Source of the DNA: Candidatus Hydromicrobium americanum
GTDB lineage: Bacteria; Actinomycetota; Humimicrobiia; Humimicrobiales; Humimicrobiaceae
Reading direction: 5' to 3'
Assembly: GCA_002779205.1 (NCBI GenBank)
Contig: PEXF01000158.1
Coordinates: 1,120-10,361 of the forward strand
DNA length: 9,242 nt
Shown in pieces: positions 1 to 5,438 of the stretch (positions are counted from its first letter, which is position 1; each line of letters opens with the position of its first letter). The position numbers and the translations under genes are program-made. The notes under the pieces are model-generated. The model ran no database searches. It was not told where the DNA came from and saw only the letters and a list, made by a program, of their open reading frames with translations.

Positions 1-33
1 ATTGCCGAGAAATTGCCGAGAAATTGCCGAGAA
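1..33. repeat. 11-bp tandem repeat, three perfect copies
   Basis: The unit ATTGCCGAGAA is repeated head to tail three times without mismatch, and the array may continue beyond the left edge. The unit length is not a multiple of three, so a coding repeat is unlikely. An inverted repeat AAGTAT/ATACTT (32-51, 8-nt loop) begins in the last unit. Nothing in the window shows a function. Confidence 0.9.
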
Positions 34-112
34 GTATGATGAGTAATACTTATGAATAAATGGAACCTAGTATAATTTTCCTTTTATTTATTTTCCCCTA
101 AGGAATAATCTA

Positions 113-147
113 ATTTGTTATCAACATTGTTCAGTTCGGGGAGCCAA
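113..147. repeat. 35-bp dispersed direct repeat, copy 1
   Basis: This stretch matches 5945-5979 in the same orientation at 33 of 35 positions. It includes GTTATCAACATTGTTCA and ends CGGGGAGCCAA. The two differences are G/A and T/C just before the CGGGG block. The flanks are unrelated. The two copies bracket the whole rrf2-to-PAS gene cluster, so they could be boundary or recombination sites of an inserted segment, or two copies of a dispersed intergenic element. Confidence 0.85.
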
Positions 148-376
148 ATGAATTTACAAATTGAAGCTTTTCTGTTTCAAAGAAGAGAATTTTAATTTTT
201 CTATTTTAAATTACCTTTTTTATATTCACCAAGGATTATTATTCTTCTAAAAGTTTCTATGACAATTTAGCTTATTAATTTTAAGAATGAAATCTCGCTA
301 TAGTCGATTCTTTATAATTTATGAGAAAATAAAATGAACCAATTTGAAATTTTAAGTTATGGATTTATATTTCCTA

Positions 377-405
377 TTGACATAATGATACTGATATGGT
401 ATCTT
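377..405 (+). promoter_or_regulatory. Promoter of the rrf2 gene
   Basis: A consensus -35 TTGACA (377-382) is followed after 17 bp by TATCTT (400-405), which is preceded by TG-G to make an extended -10. Transcription would start near 412, about 30 nt before the GTG start of the Rrf2 gene. It is the only strong promoter seen before the cluster. Confidence 0.65.
387..403. promoter_or_regulatory. Dyad overlapping the rrf2 -10 region, candidate Rrf2 operator
   Basis: GATAC-N7-GTATC is a perfect inverted repeat lying in the spacer and -10 of the promoter, where a bound repressor would exclude RNA polymerase. Rrf2 family regulators commonly autoregulate and bind dyads with ATA/TAT outer bases. Autoregulation by the protein encoded at 444-851 is inferred from position only. 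Confidence 0.45.
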
Positions 406-443
406 TACGAATAGTCTAATATAGAAAGTAGAGAAAATAATAA

Positions 444-851
444 GTGAACTTAATTACAAGAAATACCGACTATGCCATAAGGGCACTTTGTTATATTGTA
501 AAGAGTAATAAGGATATAGTTTCTGTTAAAGAGTTGGTTGAAGGTTTAAAAATGCCAAGACCCTTTTTAAGGAAGGTACTTCAAGAGCTGAATAAAAAAG
601 GAATCCTTAGATCATATAAAGGTAAAAACGGTGGTTTTGTATTGGCAACCAGACCTGAGAAGATATATATAGGCAAATTGATAGAAATATTTCAAGGCCC
701 AATAAAATTGCAGGAACATACCTTTAAGAAGAAAATATGCCCGGAAATAAAAAGTTGTGTTTTAAAGAAAAAAATAGATGTGATGGAAAAGTATACTATT
801 TCCAGGTTAAATTCTTTATCAATAGCATCTCTATTAAAAACAGGGAAGTAG
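444..851 (+). CDS. Rrf2 family transcriptional regulator
   Basis: A 135-residue protein starting at GTG, of the usual length for the Rrf2 family (IscR, NsrR, CymR, RsrR). The N-terminus NTDYAIRALCYIVK is the family's first helix. The winged HTH follows (about 25-60), with MPRPFLRKVLQELNKKGIL as recognition helix region and KGKNGGF as the wing. In the C-terminal metal-binding loop C99 and C105 match the second and third cysteines of IscR-like proteins (ICPEIKSC), while the first-ligand position appears to be H92. It could therefore bind an Fe-S cluster with mixed Cys/His ligands, or sense another signal. It heads the cluster of oxygen-defence and sulfur genes, behind a promoter carrying a dyad, so local regulation is likely. 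The next gene begins 5 bp after its stop. Confidence 0.88.
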   Translation: MNLITRNTDYAIRALCYIVKSNKDIVSVKELVEGLKMPRPFLRKVLQELNKKGILRSYKGKNGGFVLATRPEKIYIGKLIEIFQGPIKLQEHTFKKKICPEIKSCVLKKKIDVMEKYTISRLNSLSIASLLKTGK

Positions 852-856
852 AATAA

Positions 857-1150
857 ATGATTTTAAAATGTCCTGGAGCTCAAAATTTCAGACAGCCAAA
901 GCCAGAATATGTGGGATGTCCTTTCTGTTCTTATGAGGTTGAGATATGGTCAGATGAGATTAAGGCAACGTGTCCGAAGTGTAAAAAGACAGTTATGCGA
1001 AATAGCGACAAACAAAGTTGCCTTGATTGGTGTAAGTATGCTGTGGAATGTGTAGGAATTGTGCAATACAATAAATACAAAAAGAATAAAAACAAATATA
1101 AACTGGAGAAGAAGTCTGAAAGAAAATTAAATCGGCAATATATTTTATAA
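857..1150 (+). CDS. Small Cys-rich zinc-ribbon protein of unknown function
   Basis: A 97-residue protein with eight cysteines. C21-x2-C24 (CPFC) and C39-x2-C42 (CPKC) form a classic zinc ribbon. C5 and the motif CLDWCKYAVEC (C55, C59, C65) leave four further cysteines that could make a second metal site. The opening CPGAQNFRQPKPE and the CLDWCKYA motif resemble, to my recollection, a conserved family of small uncharacterised proteins in anaerobes that are sometimes misnamed phosphohydrolases. The tail from about residue 70 is Lys/Asn-rich and probably disordered. It starts 5 bp after the Rrf2 gene, with its ribosome binding site (GGGAAG) inside that gene's end, so the two are cotranscribed. 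A redox or metal role beside the regulator is inference. Confidence 0.75.
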   Translation: MILKCPGAQNFRQPKPEYVGCPFCSYEVEIWSDEIKATCPKCKKTVMRNSDKQSCLDWCKYAVECVGIVQYNKYKKNKNKYKLEKKSERKLNRQYIL

Positions 1151-1255
1151 AAGAAAAAATGCTTAAGGACAACGGTTTTTCATCTCGTTTTGTGCCTTGA
1201 GAGAAGCGAAAGGAATGGTTATAAATATGAACGTATCAAAGATTTCTTTAACGCA

Positions 1256-1284
1256 TTGGTGCAGATAGAGTCTAACTATATAAT
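1256..1284 (+). promoter_or_regulatory. Possible promoter of desulfoferrodoxin gene
   Basis: TTGGTG (1256-1261) and a perfect TATAAT (1279-1284) are 17 bp apart in the 179-bp gap before the desulfoferrodoxin gene. Transcription would start near 1291, about 40 nt before the gene. The -35 box is weak. No GATAC/GTATC dyad like that at 387-403 is present. Confidence 0.45.
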
Positions 1285-1316
1285 ATTAACAAATTAAAAA
1301 CAATTTAATATGCAAT

Positions 1317-1325
1317 AAGGAGGTG
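1317..1325 (+). promoter_or_regulatory. Strong ribosome binding site of desulfoferrodoxin gene
   Basis: AAGGAGGTG lies 4 bp before the ATG at 1330. It is one of the strongest Shine-Dalgarno sequences in the window and fixes the start of this gene. Confidence 0.85.
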
Positions 1326-1329
1326 CGAG

Positions 1330-1710
1330 ATGACTCAGTTAAGAGAACTTTATCGCTGTGAAGTATGCGGTAATATAGTTGAAGTTGTGAATGAAGGGGC
1401 AACTTCCCTGGTGTGCTGTGGCGAACCCATGATAAAATTAGAGGCAAAGACCGAAGACCAGGGACGGGAAAAACATGTTCCGGTAGTGGAGGAAACTGAC
1501 AGTGGTATCAAAGTGAAGGTTGGAAGTATCAAACATCCAATGGAGGATAAACATTATATAAAATTCATTGAGATATTGCTAAAGGATAGGATAATACGTA
1601 AGGAGTTGAAGCCTGGCCAGGCTCCTGAGGTAAAATATTGTGCCACAAAATCAGATGTAATGGAAGTGCGGGAGTTTTGCTCTATACACGGGTTATGGAA
1701 AAATAAATAA
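1330..1710 (+). CDS. dfx: Desulfoferrodoxin (two-iron superoxide reductase)
   Basis: A 126-residue protein of the usual length for class I (2Fe) superoxide reductase, which reduces superoxide to peroxide without releasing oxygen, using electrons usually from rubredoxin. The N-terminal desulforedoxin domain (about 1-37) has the Fe(Cys)4 ligands C10, C13, C29 and C30. The catalytic domain has the Fe(His)4Cys ligands H49 (KHVPV), H69 (KHP), H75 (KHY), H120 and C117 (CSIHGLWK), with the conserved E47-K48 pair next to the site. All key residues are present, so the enzyme should be active. It has its own promoter-like sequence and a very strong ribosome binding site, and is followed directly by a rubrerythrin remnant in the same frame. 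Confidence 0.97.
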   Translation: MTQLRELYRCEVCGNIVEVVNEGATSLVCCGEPMIKLEAKTEDQGREKHVPVVEETDSGIKVKVGSIKHPMEDKHYIKFIEILLKDRIIRKELKPGQAPEVKYCATKSDVMEVREFCSIHGLWKNK

Positions 1711-1824
1711 GGAGGAAAGTGCAGCAATTGCGGGTATATTCATGAAGGAAAAGAGGCGCCAAAGGAGTGCCCGGCTTGTGCACATCCTCAAAGTTTTTAT
1801 GAGTTGTTTTGCGAAAATTATTGA
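1711..1824 (+). pseudogene. Rubrerythrin remnant: C-terminal rubredoxin domain only
   Basis: Directly after the desulfoferrodoxin TAA, and in the same frame, the sequence encodes KCSNCGYIHEGKEAP, then CPACAHPQSFYE and the ending CENY before a TGA. This is the rubredoxin-like tail of rubrerythrin: two CxxC pairs, the CAHPQ motif and the ENY terminus. The four-helix di-iron domain is missing. No ATG, GTG or TTG lies in this frame before the first cysteine, so it cannot start normally. An intact Shine-Dalgarno sequence AAGGAGG (1709-1715) remains, as if a deletion ran from just after the ribosome binding site to the tail. It is most likely a pseudogene. Readthrough of the TAA would append a rubredoxin domain to superoxide reductase, but this is only a possibility. 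Confidence 0.85.
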
Positions 1825-1840
1825 TAAGTAATTAAAGATA

Positions 1841-2488
1841 ATGCAATACGATGATGAATTAAATGAGTTATTATCAAGTTACAGGAAAAAAAGATATCAG
1901 ATTAAAAAAAAGCTCAAAGAATTCGGGGATTTATATAAAAGTAATGATGAGTGCATATTCAAGGAGTTATGCTTCTGTATATTAACACCTCAATCAAAGG
2001 CAATTTATTGTGATGAAGCTGTAAAAGAATTGGTAAGATCAGGGTTGCTTTTAAAAGGAGAAAAAAGTGATATAAAAGCCAATTTGAGACGTGTTAGATT
2101 TCCTAACAGTAAAGCCTCTTATTTAATAGCGGCAAGAAAAGCCTTTAAAAATAGTGGAAGATTTGATATAAAAAGCAAAATAGATGAAGGTAATATATTC
2201 AAAACGAGAGAATGGTTCGTAAAGAACATAAAAGGTTTAGGATATAAGGAAGCGAGTCATTTTTTAAGGAATATTGGTTTTGGTAATGATATAGCAATAC
2301 TCGATATACATATTTTAAGAAGTTTAAAGAGGTACAGAATTATAAAGAAAATCCCATCCTTGATTAACAGAAAGATATACTTAAATGTAGAAAATAAAAT
2401 GAGAGAATTTTCTTTAAAGATAGGTATTCCCCTCCAGGAATTGGATCTTTTATTCTGGTCCGAACAGACTGGTTTTATATTTAAATAG
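1841..2488 (+). CDS. ogg: 8-oxoguanine DNA glycosylase/AP lyase, archaeal Ogg2 type
   Basis: A 215-residue helix-hairpin-helix glycosylase. It excises 8-oxoguanine and nicks the resulting abasic site. The N-terminal part has the family motif FKELCFCILTPQSKA (40-54). The HhH is IKGLGYKEASHFLRNIG (130-146), with catalytic lysine K136; the catalytic aspartate is D155 in AILDIHIL. Spacing between the two is 19, one more than I recall for the Methanocaldococcus enzyme. The protein ends in lysine (K215), as in Ogg2 enzymes where the C-terminal lysine contacts the damaged base. Length and architecture fit Ogg2 rather than eukaryotic Ogg1 or EndoIII, and no C-terminal Fe-S cluster motif is present. 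The start has no clear ribosome binding site, so translation may be weak. Its place after superoxide reductase suits oxidative-damage repair. Confidence 0.9.
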   Translation: MQYDDELNELLSSYRKKRYQIKKKLKEFGDLYKSNDECIFKELCFCILTPQSKAIYCDEAVKELVRSGLLLKGEKSDIKANLRRVRFPNSKASYLIAARKAFKNSGRFDIKSKIDEGNIFKTREWFVKNIKGLGYKEASHFLRNIGFGNDIAILDIHILRSLKRYRIIKKIPSLINRKIYLNVENKMREFSLKIGIPLQELDLLFWSEQTGFIFK

Positions 2489-2533
2489 CATTAGGGGATA
2501 ACGAATAAAGAGCATCTAAACCACTGGGTATAG

Positions 2534-2776
2534 TTGCATTGGCAGACACTTGATAAAAAAGGCTTGGTTAAGTTGTATAAAGGTAAAAATGGAGGTTTCT
2601 TATTAATAGCTTCTTTAGATAGAATATTTCTACCGGGTCTGGCGGAAATCTTCCAGGGAAAATTAAATGAATGTATTTTAGAAAATAAGATATATCCGGA
2701 TAGAAGTACCTGTATTTTACGAAAGAAAATAAATACTGTAGAGAAGTGTGAAAATAATAAAAAGAGAAAGAAATGA
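2534..2776 (+). pseudogene. Truncated Rrf2 regulator lacking its N-terminal HTH
   Basis: An 80-codon frame from TTG at 2534 matches the second half of the Rrf2 protein encoded at 444-851: LDKKGLVKLYKGKNGGF against LNKKGILRSYKGKNGGF, then LAEIFQG, then the metal-loop region. The first helix and most of the HTH are missing, and an in-frame TAG sits directly before the TTG. Aligned to the intact paralogue, the three ligand positions read Cys, Tyr, Cys (C-ILENKIYPDRSTC) instead of His, Cys, Cys. It overlaps iscS by ATGA (2773-2776), the arrangement expected of an old iscR-iscS operon. It is probably a pseudogene whose translated remainder still serves coupling; a non-DNA-binding remnant with function cannot be excluded. 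Confidence 0.8.
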
Positions 2777-3960
2777 ATTCAAAAATAAAAAAAGATAGCA
2801 AGAAAAGAATTTTTTTTGATAATGCTTCTACAACAAGAATAGATGATCAGGTATTTAAGGAAATGGAATCTTACTTTAGAGAAAATTACGGTAATCCATC
2901 AAGCTTGCATGATTTTGGAGAATTAGCTAAAAACGCAGTTGAATCGGCAAGAAAAAAAGTTGCTAATCTGGTAGGTGCATCTGCTGAAGAAATTTATTTT
3001 ACTTCGTGCGGAACTGAATCAAATAATTTAGCGCTTTGGGGGTTAGCCAGGGCTTTAAAAGGAAAGGGTAATCATGTTATATCATCGGTCATTGAACATC
3101 ATTCAGTTTTAAATCCCTTAAAAGAAATGAAAAAAAATGGTTGGAATATAAGTCTGGTACCAGTAGATAAATGTGGTTTAATTAATACCAAAGACATTGA
3201 AAATGAAATTACAGACAGTACTATATTGATATCTATTATGCATGCAAATAATGAGATTGGAACTATTCAAAAGTTGAAGGAGATATCTTTAATAGCAAAA
3301 AAAAATAATATTATATTTCACAGTGATGGCGTGGCTACTGCTGGAATCATTCCTGTAAATGTAAGAGAACTGGGAATTGATGCCTATAGTTTCTCTGCAC
3401 AGCAGCTACATGGACCTAAAGGGGTAGCTGCCTTATTTATAAAAAAAGGAACAGGGATAAGACCAATCTTTTTGGGTGGCACCCAAGAAAAAGGTAGAAG
3501 GGCTGGAACTGAAAATGTACCAGGTATTGTTGGTTTTGGAAAAGCATGTGAATTGGCTAAAATTAAAATGGAAGATAATATAAAATATATATCAAAACTT
3601 AGGGATAACTTAATTAATGGAATAATTAACAAAGTAAAAGATGTTAAATTAAATGGTTCTACTACTGATAGGCTTCCAGGAAATGTGCATATAAGTTTTA
3701 AATATATTGAGGGAGAATCAATACTTCTAATGCTGAATATGGAAGGAATAGCAGCAGCCAGTGGTTCATCATGCACTTCACAGGCACTTAAAAGTTCACA
3801 TGTCCTTAACGCTATAGGCTTATCTCCAACTATGGCTCAAGGGTCTGTTCTTTTTTCTTTAGGAAAATATAATACAGTTGAAGAAGTAAGTAGGTTACTT
3901 GAAGTTTTACCACCTATTGTTAAAAGGTTAAGGGAGATGTCTCCCATATATAAGGAATAA
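2773..3960 (+). CDS. IscS/NifS-like cysteine desulfurase homologue lacking the PLP lysine
   Basis: A 395-residue fold-type I class V aminotransferase-like protein, full length for IscS/NifS. Conserved parts: FFDNASTT (14-21), GNPSSLH (40-46), CGTESNN (79-85), IEHH (107-110) with the PLP-stacking His, MHANNEIG (156-163), HSD (183-185), GGTQEKGRRAGTENV (235-249) and the mobile-loop cysteine C334 in SGSSCTS. Three active-site positions are changed: the Schiff-base His-Lys pair is Q210-Q211 (SAQQLHGPKG), the Gln that contacts PLP is A188, and the substrate-carboxylate Arg is L360 (SVLFSLGK). Ordinary catalysis by an internal aldimine is therefore not possible at that site. A lysine-less IscS from Archaeoglobus fulgidus is, as I recall, a known precedent. 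It overlaps the Rrf2 remnant by ATGA and is followed by IscU, suggesting a scaffold or persulfide-handling role. No iscS gene symbol is given because activity is doubtful. Confidence 0.93.
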   Translation: MNSKIKKDSKKRIFFDNASTTRIDDQVFKEMESYFRENYGNPSSLHDFGELAKNAVESARKKVANLVGASAEEIYFTSCGTESNNLALWGLARALKGKGNHVISSVIEHHSVLNPLKEMKKNGWNISLVPVDKCGLINTKDIENEITDSTILISIMHANNEIGTIQKLKEISLIAKKNNIIFHSDGVATAGIIPVNVRELGIDAYSFSAQQLHGPKGVAALFIKKGTGIRPIFLGGTQEKGRRAGTENVPGIVGFGKACELAKIKMEDNIKYISKLRDNLINGIINKVKDVKLNGSTTDRLPGNVHISFKYIEGESILLMLNMEGIAAASGSSCTSQALKSSHVLNAIGLSPTMAQGSVLFSLGKYNTVEEVSRLLEVLPPIVKRLREMSPIYKE

Positions 3961-3995
3961 AAATGTTTTTTCTAAAATTAAAAAAGAGGTTATAA

Positions 3996-4373
3996 ATGGT
4001 AGCATATAGTAAAAAAGTAATGGAACATTTTATGAATCCCAGAAATGTTGGTGAAATTAAAGATGCTGATGGAATAGGAGAAATAGGAAATCCTGTATGT
4101 GGAGATATGATGAGTTTCTATATCAAGGTTAAAGATAATAAGCTGGAGGATATTAAATTTAAAACATTTGGTTGTGGGGCTGCAATTGCAGTGTCAAGTA
4201 TGGTAAGTGAAGCTGCTAAAGGGAAGACACTGGATGAAGCCTTAAGGATAACTAATAAAGATATAGCAAAAAAATTAGGAGGGCTTCCTAAAAACAAGCT
4301 CCATTGTTCAAATTTAGGCGCTGATGCCCTGCATAAAGCTATCAAGGATTACCTGGACAAAAAAGGAAAATAA
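3996..4373 (+). CDS. iscU: IscU-type Fe-S cluster scaffold protein
   Basis: A 125-residue IscU homologue, normal length for the family. IscU accepts persulfide sulfur from IscS and iron to build [2Fe-2S] or [4Fe-4S] clusters. The N-terminus has YSKKVMEHFMNPRNVG. The three cluster cysteines are C35 (GNPVCGD), C60 (FGCGAAIA) and C104 (HCSNLGADAL), with D37 and H103 also kept. The LPPVK motif that binds the HscA chaperone is altered to LPKNK (97-101), and no hscA, hscB or fdx genes are nearby, so HscA-dependent transfer is unlikely. AGAGG precedes the ATG, 35 bp after the desulfurase homologue. A complete set of ligands here contrasts with the altered active site next door. Confidence 0.95.
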   Translation: MVAYSKKVMEHFMNPRNVGEIKDADGIGEIGNPVCGDMMSFYIKVKDNKLEDIKFKTFGCGAAIAVSSMVSEAAKGKTLDEALRITNKDIAKKLGGLPKNKLHCSNLGADALHKAIKDYLDKKGK

Positions 4374-4389
4374 ATAACTGGGAGATGAT

Positions 4390-4581
4390 ATGTCTAAAAA
4401 TAATATAAGCAATGATATAAAAAATAAAACTAATAAGTGCCCTTATTGTGATGTTAAGTTAAATGATACGAAGTTACCCTTTTGTTCTTATTGCAAAATT
4501 AAAATAAGTTATTGCAAAAAATGTGGACATGCTGTCTCCAATAATTTAAAAGTATGTCCTAATTGCGGAGAAAAATTGTGA
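4390..4581 (+). CDS. Double zinc-ribbon miniprotein
   Basis: A 63-residue protein with four CxxC knuckles: CPYC (17-20), CSYC (32-35), CKKC (42-45) and CPNC (57-60). This is the double zinc ribbon pattern: two four-cysteine sites that should each bind zinc or, less likely, iron. The first 16 residues are polar and probably disordered. GGAG lies 5 bp before the ATG. The gene lies between iscU and tusA with a 16-bp gap before it and a 14-bp gap after it, so it is part of the same transcript. No enzymatic motif is present. An adaptor role or a metal-binding role in the sulfur module is possible but not shown. Confidence 0.8.
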   Translation: MSKNNISNDIKNKTNKCPYCDVKLNDTKLPFCSYCKIKISYCKKCGHAVSNNLKVCPNCGEKL

Positions 4582-4595
4582 GAGGATGGGTAACT

Positions 4596-4850
4596 ATGGA
4601 AGAAGAACAAGATGTTTTAAAGCCTGATGGACATTTAGACTGTACCGGCCTGTATTGCCCGGCACCTGTATTTGAAACAGGGAAAAAGATCAATAGCATG
4701 AAAGAAGGACAAATACTGGAACTAATAGCCGATGATCCTGCGTCCGAAGAAGATATTAAGAGTTGGGCAAAAACTACTGGTAACAAACTTATAAAGATGA
4801 CTAAGAATAATGATAATTTTATTTTCTACATAAAAAAGATGTATAAGTAA
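4596..4850 (+). CDS. TusA family sulfur-carrier protein
   Basis: An 84-residue TusA/SirA/YeeD-type protein. TusA proteins carry persulfide sulfur on the cysteine of a CP-x-P motif to tRNA thiolation, molybdopterin or sulfur oxidation partners. The motif is GLYCPAPV with C21 as carrier; an extra cysteine, C16, lies five residues earlier (LDCTG). The middle has the family's ADDPASEEDIKSWAKTTG, followed by a final strand ending in IKKMYK. The ATG at 4596 is preferred: it follows AGAGG and starts just before the conserved fold. An upstream TTG at 4563 would add 11 residues and overlap the zinc ribbon gene. It lies between iscU-linked genes and a DsrE homologue, the usual neighbours of TusA in sulfur-transfer clusters. 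Confidence 0.92.
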   Translation: MEEEQDVLKPDGHLDCTGLYCPAPVFETGKKINSMKEGQILELIADDPASEEDIKSWAKTTGNKLIKMTKNNDNFIFYIKKMYK

Positions 4851-4864
4851 ATTAGGAGGAGTAA

Positions 4865-5236
4865 ATGGCTAAAAAGAAGTTATTATATGTACAAACAAGT
4901 GGTATAAATACACCACAAAGACTTTATTCACCTTTTATATTAGCACAAACAGCATTAGCAATGAATGTGGAACCAACTATTTATTTCTTAGGAGAAGGAG
5001 TAACTGTTGTAAAAAAAGGAGAAGCTGAGAAAATAAAGATAGGTAATTTTCCATCTTTAAAGGATGTAATTGATGAAACTTTAAGGCAGGGAATAAAACT
5101 GCTTATATGTCAACAAAGCGCGCAATTATTCGGGGAAAAATTAACGCCTGATGATTTTGTGGATGGTTCCAAGATAGTTGGTGCTGCAACTTTAAATAAT
5201 TTAGTGCTTGAAACTGATGGAACTATGTGGTTTTAA
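4865..5236 (+). CDS. DsrE/DsrF-like family protein
   Basis: A 123-residue DsrE-like Rossmann-type protein of typical length. The N-terminus KLLYVQTSGINTPQR gives the first strand and the loop with the polar pocket. It is followed by the helix SPFILAQTALAMN and a strand IYFLGEGV. The only cysteine, C82 in ILLICQQSAQLFG, sits where DsrE-type proteins carry the active cysteine. Family members move persulfide sulfur between partners such as TusA. The start is fixed by AGGAGG. It follows tusA by 14 bp, so a TusA-DsrE relay is likely, supplied or drained by IscU or the desulfurase homologue. No DsrF, DsrH or dissimilatory sulfite reductase genes are present in the window. Confidence 0.88.
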   Translation: MAKKKLLYVQTSGINTPQRLYSPFILAQTALAMNVEPTIYFLGEGVTVVKKGEAEKIKIGNFPSLKDVIDETLRQGIKLLICQQSAQLFGEKLTPDDFVDGSKIVGAATLNNLVLETDGTMWF

Positions 5237-5278
5237 TTATGATTTTTAAAATAATAAAAACAAAAAGAAATAAAAGAA

Positions 5279-5389
5279 ATGCCAGATATTTATGTCTGTC
5301 AGGTATGTGGAAATACTGTTGAGTGGAATCCTCCAGACAGGTGTCCAATATGTGGAGCGCTAAATGAAAGGTTTAAAAAGATAAGTTAG
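5279..5389 (+). CDS. 36-residue rubredoxin-like miniprotein
   Basis: The ATG at 5279 opens a 36-codon frame with CQVCG (C7, C10) and CPICGA (C22, C25), ending FKKIS. Spacing and the PPDRCPICGA segment match the short rubredoxin-like domain found at the end of rubrerythrins; it could bind one Fe or Zn through four cysteines. It is shorter than true rubredoxin (about 52 residues), and has only a single aromatic partner, W16. The ribosome binding site is weak and A-rich. It lies 42 bp after the DsrE gene and 49 bp before the PAS gene in the same direction. Electron transfer within the module is a reasonable guess. Confidence 0.72.
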   Translation: MPDIYVCQVCGNTVEWNPPDRCPICGALNERFKKIS

Positions 5390-5438
5390 TTTGAAATTAA
5401 AAAGAAATATAATTTATTAAAGTCAGAAAGGAAGGAAT

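Larger units (their letters stand above)
34..443. other. Intergenic region upstream of the rrf2 gene
   Basis: About 400 very AT-rich bases without a convincing gene. It holds copy 1 of the 35-bp dispersed repeat (113-147), a short inverted repeat AAGAAT/ATTCTT (283-288 and 307-312) and, at the right end, a good promoter with a dyad (377-405). Frames on both strands are broken by many stops. The longest ATG-led frame seen at the repeat (148 onward) is only 15 codons. Confidence 0.7.

Noticed and set aside
1157..1295. Short open frame between the Cys-rich gene and dfx
   Set aside because: It has no start codon, no ribosome binding site and no family that I recognise; a dfx promoter-like sequence overlaps it.
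1719..1743. GTG start after the AAGGAGG site behind desulfoferrodoxin
   Set aside because: It reads only eight codons before a TGA and is in a different frame from the rubredoxin-like remnant.
3384..3776. 130-codon open frame on the - strand
   Set aside because: It is antisense to the IscS homologue, shows no family motif and no ribosome binding site, and the opposing frame carries all conserved IscS signatures.
4563..4595. Upstream TTG or GTG start for tusA
   Set aside because: It would overlap the zinc ribbon gene and add residues outside the fold; the ATG at 4596 has a suitably placed AGAGG.
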